A stretch of DNA of 64,000 nt, from assembly GCF_016862115.1 (NCBI RefSeq), contig NZ_BOMI01000002.1:1-64000 (forward strand), written 5' to 3'. The notes under the pieces are model-generated. The model worked only from the letters and a program-made list of their open reading frames with translations, was not told where the DNA came from and ran no database searches. A program made the translations under genes and the position numbers. This stretch comes from Paractinoplanes deccanensis. GTDB lineage: Bacteria > Actinomycetota > Actinomycetes > Mycobacteriales > Micromonosporaceae. How positions within the stretch are numbered: position 1 is the stretch's first letter; every line of letters begins with the position of its first letter. Shown one piece after another: positions 49,738-58,295 of the stretch.

Positions 49738-50163
49738 ATGCTTCTGCGCACCGACCCGTTCCGCGACCTCGACCGCCTGTTCGAGCAGTTCACCGGCACC
49801 AGCAGCCGACCGGCGGTGATGCACGTCGACGCCGAGCGCGACGGCGACATGTTCTACGTCTACTTCGACCTGCCCGGCGTCGACCCCGGCTCGATCGACC
49901 TGACCGTCGAGCGCAACGTCCTCCAGGTCCGCGCCCAGCGGCAGCGCCGCACCACCGACAGCGCCGAGATGGTGATCAGCGAACGCCCGATGGGCGTCTT
50001 CAGCCGCCAGCTGTTCCTCGGCGACACCCTCGACACCGACAGCCTCAAGGCCAGCTACGACGACGGCGTGCTGACCCTCGAGATCCCGGTCTCCGACCGC
50101 GCCAAGCCCCGCAAGATCGCTATCGACTCCACCAGCCAGGGCCGCAAAGAGATCCGCGGCTGA
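49738..50163 (+). CDS. Hsp20 / alpha-crystallin family small heat shock protein
   Basis: 141 aa. The N-terminus MLLRTDPFRDLDRLFEQ is typical of actinobacterial Hsp18/20. The alpha-crystallin domain spans about residues 40-135 (FDLPGVDPGSIDLTVERNVLQV, ERPMGVFSRQLFLGDTL, ASYDDGVLTLEIPV). It would form oligomers that hold unfolding proteins. ATG 49738 is preferred to 49732 since AAGGAGGA is 7 bp upstream and the family begins there. It is expressed from the TTGACT promoter under likely HspR control. Confidence 0.93.
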   Translation: MLLRTDPFRDLDRLFEQFTGTSSRPAVMHVDAERDGDMFYVYFDLPGVDPGSIDLTVERNVLQVRAQRQRRTTDSAEMVISERPMGVFSRQLFLGDTLDTDSLKASYDDGVLTLEIPVSDRAKPRKIAIDSTSQGRKEIRG

Positions 50164-50219
50164 CCGGGGCCTGTCACCACGCCGGTGAAGGGGCCGGGCG
50201 CACGTCCCCTCACGTCTCG

Positions 50220-50670
50220 CTACCGCGCTCCTTCACCGGCACCACACAGGCGTTGACGGTTGACGGCCTCGACGACGTCCTCACCGGTGGCCAGCCAGCT
50301 CTCCCGAGCCTCCACCTCGGCACCGTACTGAGCGTCGAAGTTCATGGCGTGCAGCTGGAAGGCCAGCAGGTCGTTGAGGTAGTCGTCGTGGCTGGCCCAG
50401 GTCGAACGGTACGGCCCGGCCCCCTTGAACCGGAGGAACCTTTCCCGTACGCCTCTGACCCGGGTCACGATGCCGGAGAAAGTTCGCAAGGCGCTCGCGC
50501 AGCTGCGCCGCGGCCTTCTCGGCCCCGATCTCCTGCGCACGCCGGCGAGCGAGCGCTTGCTGCTCGGTCGCTTCGGCCACCTGCCAGCCCAGATCGTCAC
50601 CATTGGCGTCGAGCTGCTCCTCACGCGCGCGCAACTTCGCAGCACGCGCGCGGCGGGCCCCGAGGGGCGC
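50220..50670 (-). pseudogene. Frameshifted gene of unknown family
   Basis: On the minus strand a helical N-terminus (PLGARRARAAKLRAREEQLDANGDDLGWQVAEATEQQALARRRAQEIGAEKAAAQLRERLANF) continues in another frame as FSGIVTRVRGVRERFLRF and GPYRSTWASHDDYLNDLLAFQLHAMNFDAQYG up to the stop at 50220. Removing one T of the minus-strand run at about 50479-50481 joins the two frames smoothly. Both halves show coding-like composition. I do not recognise the family, and no start is clear upstream, so the 5' end also seems lost. A sequencing error would explain the frameshift alone. Confidence 0.45.
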
Positions 50671-50825
50671 CGCTGGCCGACCTCGCCGCCAACGATTTCT
50701 CGGTCGCCGTCAAGCGGGCGGAACCCGCCGCGCGCTCTCGTGCGCAGGTCGCCATGGTGGTCGGCTTGATGTTCGGCGCCGTCGCGCTCGCCACGGGGAT
50801 CCTGGCGCTGGCTTCCCTCTTCTGA
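50640..50825 (+). pseudogene. Remnant of a small membrane protein gene
   Basis: The frame ending at 50825 encodes LADLAANDFSVAVKRAEPAARSRAQVAMVVGLMFGAVALATGILALASLF, a short charged segment and one good membrane helix, but no credible start or N-terminus. It overlaps the 5' edge of the frameshifted minus-strand gene. The 693-bp stretch 50164-50856 therefore looks like a decayed locus with remains of two genes. Confidence 0.3.
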
Positions 50826-50856
50826 AAAGTGATCCGACCTGCTATCCCCTTAGGAC

Positions 50857-51822
50857 ATGGCGACGGGGATGCGGGAACGGCTGGTCGAGGCGCTGCGGGC
50901 CGGGGAGCTGGACGGCCTGCACGGGGTCGTGGTCGTGCAGGGCGGCCGGACCGTGCTGGAGCACTACGGGGCGGGTGAGGACGTCAGCTGGGCCACGCCG
51001 CTCGGGATGGTGCAGTTCGGGCCGGGTGTGCTGCACGATCTGCGGTCGGTGACGAAGAGTGTGACCGCGCTGCTCTACGGGATCGCGCTGGGTGAGGGGC
51101 TGGTGCCGGGGCCGGAGGAGCCGCTTCTGCCGCACTTCCCGGAGTACGCCGACCTCGCCGCGGATCCGGAGCGGGCGCGGCTCACGGTGGAGCACGCGCT
51201 GACGATGACGCTGGGGCTGGAGTGGCGCGAGGACGTGCCGTACGACAGCCCGGCGAACGCCGAGATCGCGATGGAGATGGCGGCGGACCGCTACCGGTAC
51301 GTGCTGGAGCGGCCGATCGTGGCGCCACCGGGCACCGAGTGGTCGTACTGCGGCGGGGCGACGGCGCTGCTCGGCAAGCTGATCGCCGACGGGACCGGGC
51401 TGACCCTTCCCGAGTACGCGGCGCAGAAGCTCTTCGCCCCGCTCGGCATCCGCGAGTTCGGGTGGCTGGCCGGAGCGGACGGCGTGGCGTCGGCGGCCTC
51501 GGGGCTGCGGCTCGACCCGCGCGACCTGGTCAAGATCGGGCAGCTCGTGCTGGCCAAGGGCGACGGCATCGTCCCGGCCGAGTGGATCGACACGATGCTG
51601 CGGCCGCGCTTCGACACGGCGTGGGGCGCGCGGTACGGCTACCAGTGGTACATCTCCGAGGTCGCCGGTCACCGGCTTGTGGCGGGCATGGGCAACGGCG
51701 GCCAGCGGCTCGTCGCCGTACCCGATCTGGATCTCGCCGCCGCCATCGTGACCGGCAACTACGACGCCCCGGATCAGGCGCGGATCCCCACGCTGCTGCT
51801 GGAACGAGTGATCTTGGCCTAA
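50857..51822 (+). CDS. Serine hydrolase, class C beta-lactamase fold
   Basis: 321 aa without signal peptide. The nucleophile motif S-x-x-K appears as RSVTKSVTALLYG (about residues 66-78). The tyrosine motif is WSYCGGATALLG (about 160-171, normally Y-S/A-N), and GNGGQ (about 287) takes the place of K-T-G. Members include esterases and D-amino peptidases; lack of export signal argues against a lactamase role. Its 3' end overlaps the convergent alpha/beta-hydrolase gene by 4 bp. Confidence 0.88.
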   Translation: MATGMRERLVEALRAGELDGLHGVVVVQGGRTVLEHYGAGEDVSWATPLGMVQFGPGVLHDLRSVTKSVTALLYGIALGEGLVPGPEEPLLPHFPEYADLAADPERARLTVEHALTMTLGLEWREDVPYDSPANAEIAMEMAADRYRYVLERPIVAPPGTEWSYCGGATALLGKLIADGTGLTLPEYAAQKLFAPLGIREFGWLAGADGVASAASGLRLDPRDLVKIGQLVLAKGDGIVPAEWIDTMLRPRFDTAWGARYGYQWYISEVAGHRLVAGMGNGGQRLVAVPDLDLAAAIVTGNYDAPDQARIPTLLLERVILA

Positions 51823-52475
51823 CCCACCGCCGACAGCAGGGACGCCAGGGCTCGCGGCTCGGAGAACATCGGCCAGTGCCCGGTGGCGAGCTCGGCGTAG
51901 GTCCAGTCGTCGCCGGCCATCAGCGCGAACATCGGCACGGTCGCCGCCATCTCGCGCAGCTGCGCTTCGGTGAAGGAGCACAGGATGCCGGTGCGCGGCA
52001 GCGTCCGCCACGCCCCGCTGTGATGCACCGGGCCGGTCGCCGTGCCGAGGGGCTGGGCCCGGCCGCGTTCGCGGACCACCGCCCAGTCGAAGCCCCGCGC
52101 CGTCGGCGGCGCCTCGGCCGGCACCGGCACCAGGCCGTCGACGGCCCGCGGCGGCGCGCCCTCGAAGTCGGCCTGGGACATGCCGTCCGGCAGCGGCCCG
52201 GTGTCGACGTAGACCAGCCGGGCGACCCGCTCGGGCTTCCGGTCGGCGGCCGCGGTGATCACCAATCCGCCGTAGCTGTGCCCCACCAGGACCACGTCGT
52301 GCAGGCCGTCCAGCAGGCCGGCGAGCTGATCGACGTGGTCGGCCGCGACGGTGCCCGGATCCAGGGACGGGGACACCTGGTGAACCTCGTGCCCGGCGGC
52401 CCGCAGCGGCGCGGCGACCTCGTCCCATGCCCATCCGCCCAGCCAGAACCCCGGTACCAGAACGTATGTCGTCAT
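51819..52475 (-). CDS. Alpha/beta hydrolase (pheophorbidase/esterase-like)
   Basis: 218 aa. It begins TYVLVPGFWLGGWAWDEVAAPL, a start typical of the salicylate-esterase/MenH-like group, with nucleophile GHSYGG (Ser near residue 76), and the final histidine in TGHWPMFSEP. The catalytic set is therefore intact. The substrate is unknown. It is divergent from the WYL regulator across a perfect inverted repeat and is probably regulated by it. ATG 52475 was chosen as the family N-terminus. Confidence 0.9.
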   Translation of the reverse strand: MTTYVLVPGFWLGGWAWDEVAAPLRAAGHEVHQVSPSLDPGTVAADHVDQLAGLLDGLHDVVLVGHSYGGLVITAAADRKPERVARLVYVDTGPLPDGMSQADFEGAPPRAVDGLVPVPAEAPPTARGFDWAVVRERGRAQPLGTATGPVHHSGAWRTLPRTGILCSFTEAQLREMAATVPMFALMAGDDWTYAELATGHWPMFSEPRALASLLSAVG

Positions 52476-52493
52476 GCGAACCACGCTAGGGCT

Positions 52494-52520
52494 TATACCG
52501 GGCGGAACCCGCCCGGTATA
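52494..52520. promoter_or_regulatory. Perfect 12-bp inverted repeat in the hydrolase/WYL divergent region
   Basis: TATACCGGGCGG and CCGCCCGGTATA flank a 3-nt centre. It lies 19 bp from the alpha/beta-hydrolase ATG and 11 bp from the regulator ATG, so a bound regulator would cover both starts. The WYL protein encoded beside it is the natural candidate. Confidence 0.75.
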
Positions 52521-52531
52521 GAGTGTGCGCC

Positions 52532-53563
52532 ATGCCACAACCGCTGGGACGCGTGCTCGGGCTGCTCGAACTGCTCCAGGCCGGCCCGGCCGGTCACACC
52601 GTCGGCCGGCTCGCCGAGCGGCTCGGCGTCGACGAGCGCACCGTGCGCCGGTACGCGGCCCACCTCACCGACCTGGGCATCCCGGTCGAGAGCCGCCGCG
52701 GACGGTACGGCGGCTACGCGCTCGCACCCGGCTACCGCCTGCCGCCGCTCATGCTCACCGACGACGAGGCCGTCGCCGTCCTGCTCGGGCTCGTCGCCGG
52801 CCGCCGCATCGGCCTGTCGGGCGCCGCCGCCGCGGCGGAGACCGCCCTGGCGAAGATCCAGCGCGTGCTGCCCCGGGTGCTGAGAGCCCGGACCGACGCG
52901 CTGCTGTCCACCCTCGACTTCGCTGCCGGCGGGCCGGCGCCCGCGCCGAGCACGTCGACCGGCACCCTGCTGACCCTGGCCGCCGCCGCCGGCGAGCGCC
53001 GTCCCGTCGCCTTCGCCTACACCAAGCCGGGCGCCGCGCCGGCCGGCCGGCGGCTCGACCCGTACGGGCTGGTCTTCCACAACGGCAAGTGGTTCGTGAC
53101 CGGGCACGACCACGATCGCGGAACGACACGGACGTTCCGCCTCGACCGGATCGGCGCGGCCGAGACGCTCGACGGCACCTTCGACGTGCCGGCCGGCTTC
53201 GACCCGGGCGCCCACGTCGCCGCGGGGCTCGCGACGGGAGCCTGGCGTCACCAGGTGTCCGTGCTCCTGCACACCGACCTCGACCAGGCCCGGCGGCGCA
53301 TCCCGCCCACTGTCGCCACCCTCACCCGGGCGCCGGACGGGGTGCGCCTGACCGCTCGCGTCGAGCGCCTCGAGGGCATGGCGCAGATGCTCGCCGGGCT
53401 CGGCTGGGACTTCACCGTCGAGTTCCCCGGCGAGCTGCGCGACGAGGTCGCCGCCCTGGCCGCCCGGCTACGGACAGCCGCCGGGCGCGGGGCTACCGAT
53501 CACGAAGGGACACCGCCACCGGATAGTGGTCGGAGGCGTACTCCGTCTCGTCGCCACGGATGA
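52532..53563 (+). CDS. HTH-WYL transcriptional regulator (YafY/PafC-like)
   Basis: 343 aa. An HTH_11 winged helix (about 5-60; TVGRLAERLGVDERTVRRYAAHLTDLGIPVES, GRYGGYALAPG) is followed by a WYL sensor domain (about 145-210; RLDPYGLVFHNGKWFVTGHD, TFRLDRI) and a WCX C-terminal segment. WYL domains bind nucleic-acid or nucleotide ligands. The last ~20 residues are Arg/Pro-rich and overlap the convergent EEP gene by 71 bp, suggesting a 3' extension. ATG 52532 is preferred to GTG 52523. Confidence 0.9.
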   Translation: MPQPLGRVLGLLELLQAGPAGHTVGRLAERLGVDERTVRRYAAHLTDLGIPVESRRGRYGGYALAPGYRLPPLMLTDDEAVAVLLGLVAGRRIGLSGAAAAAETALAKIQRVLPRVLRARTDALLSTLDFAAGGPAPAPSTSTGTLLTLAAAAGERRPVAFAYTKPGAAPAGRRLDPYGLVFHNGKWFVTGHDHDRGTTRTFRLDRIGAAETLDGTFDVPAGFDPGAHVAAGLATGAWRHQVSVLLHTDLDQARRRIPPTVATLTRAPDGVRLTARVERLEGMAQMLAGLGWDFTVEFPGELRDEVAALAARLRTAAGRGATDHEGTPPPDSGRRRTPSRRHG

Positions 53564-54257
53564 CCGTCATGTCGTGCGCCCCCTCGGCCAGCGACGGGCT
53601 GGCCAGCACGTAGTCGAGGCGCATGCGGGAAAATTCGCGGCCGCCACCGGCGGTCGTGGGCACGGTCAGCGGTGAGCCCGATCCGGCCACCCGCCAGAGG
53701 TCGACGAAGCCGGCGTCGAGGAAGGCGCCCACCGCCCGGGTGTCCGCCGAGCCGTCCGCGGCCAGGTGCCGGCGGCGCAGGAAGCCCGGCTGCGGCGCCA
53801 GGGTGGCGGTGTGGTCCGTGCCGGGATCGAGGCCGTTGAGATCCCCGGCGATCAGCGCCGGGCCGGGCAGCGCCGGGTAGCGCGCGGCCAGCCAGATCGC
53901 CTCGCGCATGCGGCGGTAGGGGGCGAACGGGTTGAGGTGGGCGCTGACCACGGTCAGGTCGCCCACCCGGACGATCGAGGCCGCGTGGTGCAGCTGCCAC
54001 GTCACGGCGGCGCGCGCGCCGATGGTCAGCGGCGGCCGGACCAGCACGGCGACCGGCTGGCCGAAGACCGAGCGGGCCAGGTGCGGCACCATCCCGACCT
54101 CGTCGGCCAGCGCGCGCATCGTCCGGCCGCTGTTGCGCTCGAAGTCGCGCAGCTCCTGCAGGGCGAGCAGGTCGGGCCTCTCCCGGTTGATCACCGCGGC
54201 GATCGCCGGGAGCCGCTTGCCGCCGCCGGTCTTGATGTTCCAGGTCATGAACCTCAC
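53493..54257 (-). CDS. Endonuclease/exonuclease/phosphatase family protein
   Basis: 254 aa with all EEP motifs: TWNIKTGGG, LALQELRDF, SAHLNPF, IAGDLNG, RLDYVLAS and the final SDHYPV. It could act on a phosphodiester of a lipid or nucleic acid. There is no signal peptide. GTG 54257 overlaps the PAP2 stop (GTGA), making it the last gene of the DAG kinase-YihY-PAP2-EEP unit, which favours an inositol- or lipid-phosphate substrate. Its 3' end overlaps the WYL gene. Confidence 0.88.
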   Translation of the reverse strand: MRFMTWNIKTGGGKRLPAIAAVINRERPDLLALQELRDFERNSGRTMRALADEVGMVPHLARSVFGQPVAVLVRPPLTIGARAAVTWQLHHAASIVRVGDLTVVSAHLNPFAPYRRMREAIWLAARYPALPGPALIAGDLNGLDPGTDHTATLAPQPGFLRRRHLAADGSADTRAVGAFLDAGFVDLWRVAGSGSPLTVPTTAGGGREFSRMRLDYVLASPSLAEGAHDMTVIRGDETEYASDHYPVAVSLRDR

Positions 54258-55723
54258 GCGGTCACCGGTTCCCGCTTGGTCACCGAGGCCTCCGCGGCCG
54301 CCTCGGTCACCGACGTGGCGTGCGCGTTCGGCCGGATCACCCAGTAGAGAAGACCGATCCAGCAGGCCGTCAACAGGGCCGCGCCCAGCACGTCCGACGG
54401 GTGGTGCATGCCGCGGTACATGCGCGAGACCGCCACCAGCGCCGGCATCAGGATCGCCAGGCCGGCGAAGACCCAGCGCCACCACTGCCGCACGCGGGCC
54501 ATGCAGATGACGGCGATCGCCACCCACAGGCACATGGTCGCGGCGATGTGGCCGGACGGGAACGACGACGTGGGCAGCTGGCCGTCGAGCTGCTCCACCG
54601 GGGGCCGGGGCCGGCCGACCGCCGCGGCCGTGCAGAGGAAGAGCGTGAGCTCACCGATCATGGCGAGGACCAGGAAGAGCACCGGGCGCCACTGCCGCCA
54701 CAGCGCGAGCGCGATGGGGCAGAAGATCAGCGAGACGAAGAGGATCGCATGCGTGTCTCCGGCCTTGCTCGCCGCCCAGCTCAGGTCGTCGAGCCGCGCG
54801 GTGCGGAAGGTCTGGAGCCAGCGGGGCACGCCGTCGTCGAAGGAGGCGAACGGGGTCCACCGGGTCAGGGAGTAGCCGACCACGTAGAGAAGGCCGAACG
54901 TGAAGACCCAGCCGACCAGGATCTCGGCGCCCTTCGCCCACGGGTGCGGCAGCACGCGGCCCTCGGCGGGCGCGGGGGCCAGATCGGTCGCGGCCTCCGG
55001 TTCGAGGCCCTCGGCCAGCGGGTGCTCGTCGTGGCCCGCCTCGCGGCGCCAGACCCGGAACGCGTACGCGGTGACGCTGATCCACGCCAGCCCGAGGAAC
55101 CACCCGGCCAGCACGTCGGAGAGGAAGTGCACGCCGAGCGCTATGCGGGTCAGCCCGACCGCCACGATCAGCACCGCGGCCAGCGTGATCACGAGCGCCC
55201 GGAAGCGGCGGGTGGCCGAGAGGATCACGAGCGCGAGCATCCCGTACACGATCGTGGCTCCCAGGGTGTGGCCGCTCGGGAAGCTGTTGCCCTGCCCGTA
55301 CGCGATGGGATCGGCGACGACCGGCCGCACCCGGCCGACCAGCGCCTTGAGCGACGGGTCCAGCAGCAGCGCGCCCACGCCGGTGACCGCCAGGTAGATC
55401 GCCAGCCGGGGCAGCCGGCGGATCAGCAGCAGCAGGATCATCATGATCGTCACCGAGAACAGGGTGGTGCGCCCGCCCAGCTGGGTGATCCTGGAGAGCA
55501 CCTCGACGGCCGCGGGGTGCGGGGCGACCAGGTCGTTGAGCGACGAGGCGATCGACTGGTCGAGGTCGCGCAGCGGCGCCCAGTGGTAGCGCACGAGCAG
55601 CAGCAGCGTGCCGAACGCCAGGCCGGCAAGCACCACCGCGGCCAGGCCGGCGACGCTGCGCTCGGCGAAGTGCCGCACGGGTGCCCACCCGGCGCGCTCG
55701 ACCACGCGGTGTTCGTCGGTCAC
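54254..55723 (-). CDS. Membrane protein with two PAP2 phosphatase domains
   Basis: 489 aa with about 11-12 membrane helices and two complete PAP2 signatures. First copy: KALVGRVRP, SFPSGH, RIALGVHFLSD (about residues 125-215). Second copy: GRPRP, SFPSGH, SRMYRGMHHPSD (about 375-460). PAP2 enzymes dephosphorylate phosphatidate, phosphatidylglycerophosphate or undecaprenyl pyrophosphate outside or within the membrane. Duplication in one chain is uncommon. GTG 55723 has GGAGG at a good distance; a longer start is not supported. It stands between YihY and the EEP gene. Confidence 0.9.
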   Translation of the reverse strand: MTDEHRVVERAGWAPVRHFAERSVAGLAAVVLAGLAFGTLLLLVRYHWAPLRDLDQSIASSLNDLVAPHPAAVEVLSRITQLGGRTTLFSVTIMMILLLLIRRLPRLAIYLAVTGVGALLLDPSLKALVGRVRPVVADPIAYGQGNSFPSGHTLGATIVYGMLALVILSATRRFRALVITLAAVLIVAVGLTRIALGVHFLSDVLAGWFLGLAWISVTAYAFRVWRREAGHDEHPLAEGLEPEAATDLAPAPAEGRVLPHPWAKGAEILVGWVFTFGLLYVVGYSLTRWTPFASFDDGVPRWLQTFRTARLDDLSWAASKAGDTHAILFVSLIFCPIALALWRQWRPVLFLVLAMIGELTLFLCTAAAVGRPRPPVEQLDGQLPTSSFPSGHIAATMCLWVAIAVICMARVRQWWRWVFAGLAILMPALVAVSRMYRGMHHPSDVLGAALLTACWIGLLYWVIRPNAHATSVTEAAAEASVTKREPVTA

Positions 55724-55763
55724 GTCGGCTCCTCCAGGGGGATCGATCGGGGTGCGACCCGAA

Positions 55764-56771
55764 TTACCCGGTGGGCTCCTTCCGTACACCGTGGTGCCGC
55801 TGCTCCGGCACGACCGGGCTCGGCTCCCACTTGTCGGCCACGGCGGGATTCGGCACGCCGACCCGGGCGGCCTCCAGCTGGGCGGCGAACGCGATGCCCA
55901 GGAAGAGCGCGATGCCGGTCAGATTGGCCCAGAGCAGCAACGCCATGATCGCAGTGAGCGGGCCGTACGTGGCGCCGAATCCGTCACCGAAGCGCACGTA
56001 CGCGGCGAGCAGCAGGCTGGCCAGCCACCACAGCACCGTCGACACCACCGCGCCGAAGATCAGCCAGGTGAGGCCGGGCTGGTGCCGCCGGGCGCTGTAC
56101 TTGAAGAGCAGCCCCACCGCGAAGACGATCAGCGCGAGGCTCAGCGGCCAGCGGACCACGTCCCATGCCACCCGCACGGTGCCCGGCCAGTGCCAGTGCT
56201 GCTCGGCCGCCTCGCCGAACGGCCGCCCCGCCACGAGCAGCAGGAAGCCGATCAGCGCGGGCACGCCGGAGAACGCCATGAGCAGGGTCGCCCGCACGTA
56301 CTTGTGCAGGGCCGGCCGGTCGCGCTCGACGCCGTAGATGCGGTTGGCGCCGCGCTCGATCTGGGCCATCGCGGTGGTGAGCGCCACCATCCCGGTGATC
56401 AGACCGAGGGTCAGGGCCACCTCGCCGGCGTCGCGGGTGCGCTCGCTGTCCTCCAGCAGCTCCCGGACGAGCGGGTCGCTCGCGCCCGGGGTCAGCGCCA
56501 GCACCGTGTCGGCGACCACCTCGCCGCCCGACTCGACGCCCAGGTCGGCGGCGAGACCGGCGAGCGCGATGAGGAACGGCACGATCGCGAGGCAGAGCTG
56601 GAACGCGAACGCGCGGGCGTGGCTGAAGCCGTCGCCGTACCGGAACCGGATGAACGCGTCGCGGATGAGCGGCCATCGGCCGTACCGCTTGAGCGCGAGC
56701 ATCGCGTCGTCGGCCGAGAGCTCGTCCCCGCTCATGTCGCGCGTCTCGGGGACCGGCGACGTGCTACTCAC
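55764..56771 (-). CDS. YihY/virulence factor BrkB family membrane protein
   Basis: 335 aa with six predicted membrane helices of the YihY/BrkB fold (HARAFAFQLCLAIVPFLIALAGLA, GANRIYGVERDRPALHKYVRATLL, YGPLTAIMALLLWANLTGIALFLGIAFAAQLE). Members are possible transporters or channels of uncharacterised function. The start GTG overlaps the 3' end of the DAG kinase gene by 8 bp, so it is the second gene of this lipid-related operon. Confidence 0.88.
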   Translation of the reverse strand: MSSTSPVPETRDMSGDELSADDAMLALKRYGRWPLIRDAFIRFRYGDGFSHARAFAFQLCLAIVPFLIALAGLAADLGVESGGEVVADTVLALTPGASDPLVRELLEDSERTRDAGEVALTLGLITGMVALTTAMAQIERGANRIYGVERDRPALHKYVRATLLMAFSGVPALIGFLLLVAGRPFGEAAEQHWHWPGTVRVAWDVVRWPLSLALIVFAVGLLFKYSARRHQPGLTWLIFGAVVSTVLWWLASLLLAAYVRFGDGFGATYGPLTAIMALLLWANLTGIALFLGIAFAAQLEAARVGVPNPAVADKWEPSPVVPEQRHHGVRKEPTG

Positions 56772-57732
56772 GCGCGGCCTCGCGGATGTCCTCGGCCGCC
56801 TCGGCCGCCCGGCTCGCGTCGTACGCCAGGTCGGGGTCGCCCGCCGGGCGCGGCACGCAGAGCAGCAATGCCGACGGCTTGATGTGGATCTTGAGGTGGC
56901 GGCCGGGGTCGATGAGGTCGCCGTCGAGCTGCCGCTGCTGGATCTGCCGGGTGTGGATCTCGACGCGCTCGGCGGAGTAGGTCTCCATCAGCGGCACCCG
57001 CTTACGGCGGCGCACCACGGCCCAGGACAGCCGCGCCCAGTGCCCGAGGTTGTTGGGGCTCAGGATCGCCACGTCGAGCTTGCCGTCGGCCGGGTCGGCC
57101 TCCTGGAGCAGGCGTACGCCGCCCTGGAGCCGGCCGACGTTGCCGACGATCACGGTCCGCGCGTGCCGGGGCATCGGGTTGCCGCCGTCGAGCACGATCC
57201 GCGCGCGCATCGGCCGGTCCCGCAGGTGGCGCAGCGCCCCGCCCACGTACGCCAGCCAGCCGATGTGCTTCTTCGCCGTCTCGGACGTGCCGGCGAGCAT
57301 CTGGGCGTCGAAGCCCATGCCGGCCATCACCACGAAGCAGCGGCCGCCCTCGACCACGCCCACGTCGATGCGCCGCCGGCCGCCCTCCAGCGCCACCTCC
57401 ACGCCGGTCGCCGGGTCGGTGCCGAGGCCCAGGTTGGCCGCCAGCAGGTTGCCCGTGCCGGCCGGCAGCACCGCCATCGCCACCTTCGAGCCGGCCAGCG
57501 CGGTCACCACCTCCATCACCGTGCCGTCGCCGCCGCAGGCGAAGACCAGCTCGGCGCCCTCCCGGACGGCCTGCTTCGCCTGGCCCTGGCCGGGGTCCTC
57601 GGGGGTGGTCTCGTACCAGGCCGGCTCGGGCCAGCCCGCGTTCGACAGTCCTTCGCCGATGGTGCGGCGCAGGTGATCGATGTCGGGCACCTTGGCGGGG
57701 TTGTAGACGACTGCGCTGCGGGGTCCGGTCAC
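56764..57732 (-). CDS. Diacylglycerol/lipid kinase family protein
   Basis: 322 aa. The DAGK catalytic domain is N-terminal: AVVYNPAKV, the nucleotide-binding GGDGTVMEVV (about residues 66-75) and LPAGTGNLLAANLGL (about 87-101). GDLID near residue 270 and VQ-type strands complete the YegS/DgkB-like fold. It would phosphorylate diacylglycerol or a similar lipid with ATP. GTG 57732 is chosen as the usual beginning; ATG 57765 is possible. It is the first gene of a minus-strand unit with YihY, PAP2 and EEP. Confidence 0.88.
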   Translation of the reverse strand: MTGPRSAVVYNPAKVPDIDHLRRTIGEGLSNAGWPEPAWYETTPEDPGQGQAKQAVREGAELVFACGGDGTVMEVVTALAGSKVAMAVLPAGTGNLLAANLGLGTDPATGVEVALEGGRRRIDVGVVEGGRCFVVMAGMGFDAQMLAGTSETAKKHIGWLAYVGGALRHLRDRPMRARIVLDGGNPMPRHARTVIVGNVGRLQGGVRLLQEADPADGKLDVAILSPNNLGHWARLSWAVVRRRKRVPLMETYSAERVEIHTRQIQQRQLDGDLIDPGRHLKIHIKPSALLLCVPRPAGDPDLAYDASRAAEAAEDIREAARE

Positions 57733-57776
57733 GCCGACAGTTTGCCCGAGCCACCCGAGAATCATTCGTCACGGGG

Positions 57777-58295
57777 ATGGGAAACACTTCAGGGGTGAGT
57801 GAACTGACCTACGCGCCCGTCGGCGGGACCCGGTCCGGCGAGCGGCCGCCCGGTTTCCGGCACCTCTTCTACCGCACACCGCTGGGCACCGGGGCCGATC
57901 TGCACCGCCGCGCCGGCGAGGCCGTGGTGACCTTCCGCATGCACCGGGCCACCGGGGCGCGCGTCGTCGCGTCGGCGCCCTCGGCCGAGCCGGGTGTGCG
58001 GCTCACCGTGGGCGCCGGCCCGCTGACCGTGCCGTGCGAGGTCGTCTGGTCGGTCTCGGACGAGCGCCGCATCGGCTTCGGCTACGGCACCCTCCCCGGC
58101 CACCAGGCCTCGGGCGAGGAGGCGTTCGTCGTCGAGCGCGACGAGCGCGACCGGGTCTGGTTCACCGTGACGGCCTACAGCCGCCCGGCCCGGCCTCTCA
58201 TGCGGCTCGGCGGCCCGGTCGCGGTGGTTCTTCAGCACGCGTACGCCCGTGTGTGCGGCCGCGCGCTGAAACGGCTCTGTACCGTGAACCCGTGA
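57777..58295 (+). CDS. DUF1990 family protein
   Basis: 172 aa from ATG 57777; GTG 57795 would give the common start SELTYAPVGGTR. The family pattern is clear: PPGFRHLFYRTPLGTGADLHRRAGEAVVTFRMHR, PCEVVWSVSDERRIGFGYGTLPGHQASGEEAFVVERD, and a final helix QHAYARVCGRALKR. DUF1990 proteins have a START-like hydrophobic pocket and unknown ligand. The stop overlaps the MBL start (GTGA). It is divergent from the DAG kinase gene by 44 bp. Confidence 0.88.
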   Translation: MGNTSGVSELTYAPVGGTRSGERPPGFRHLFYRTPLGTGADLHRRAGEAVVTFRMHRATGARVVASAPSAEPGVRLTVGAGPLTVPCEVVWSVSDERRIGFGYGTLPGHQASGEEAFVVERDERDRVWFTVTAYSRPARPLMRLGGPVAVVLQHAYARVCGRALKRLCTVNP

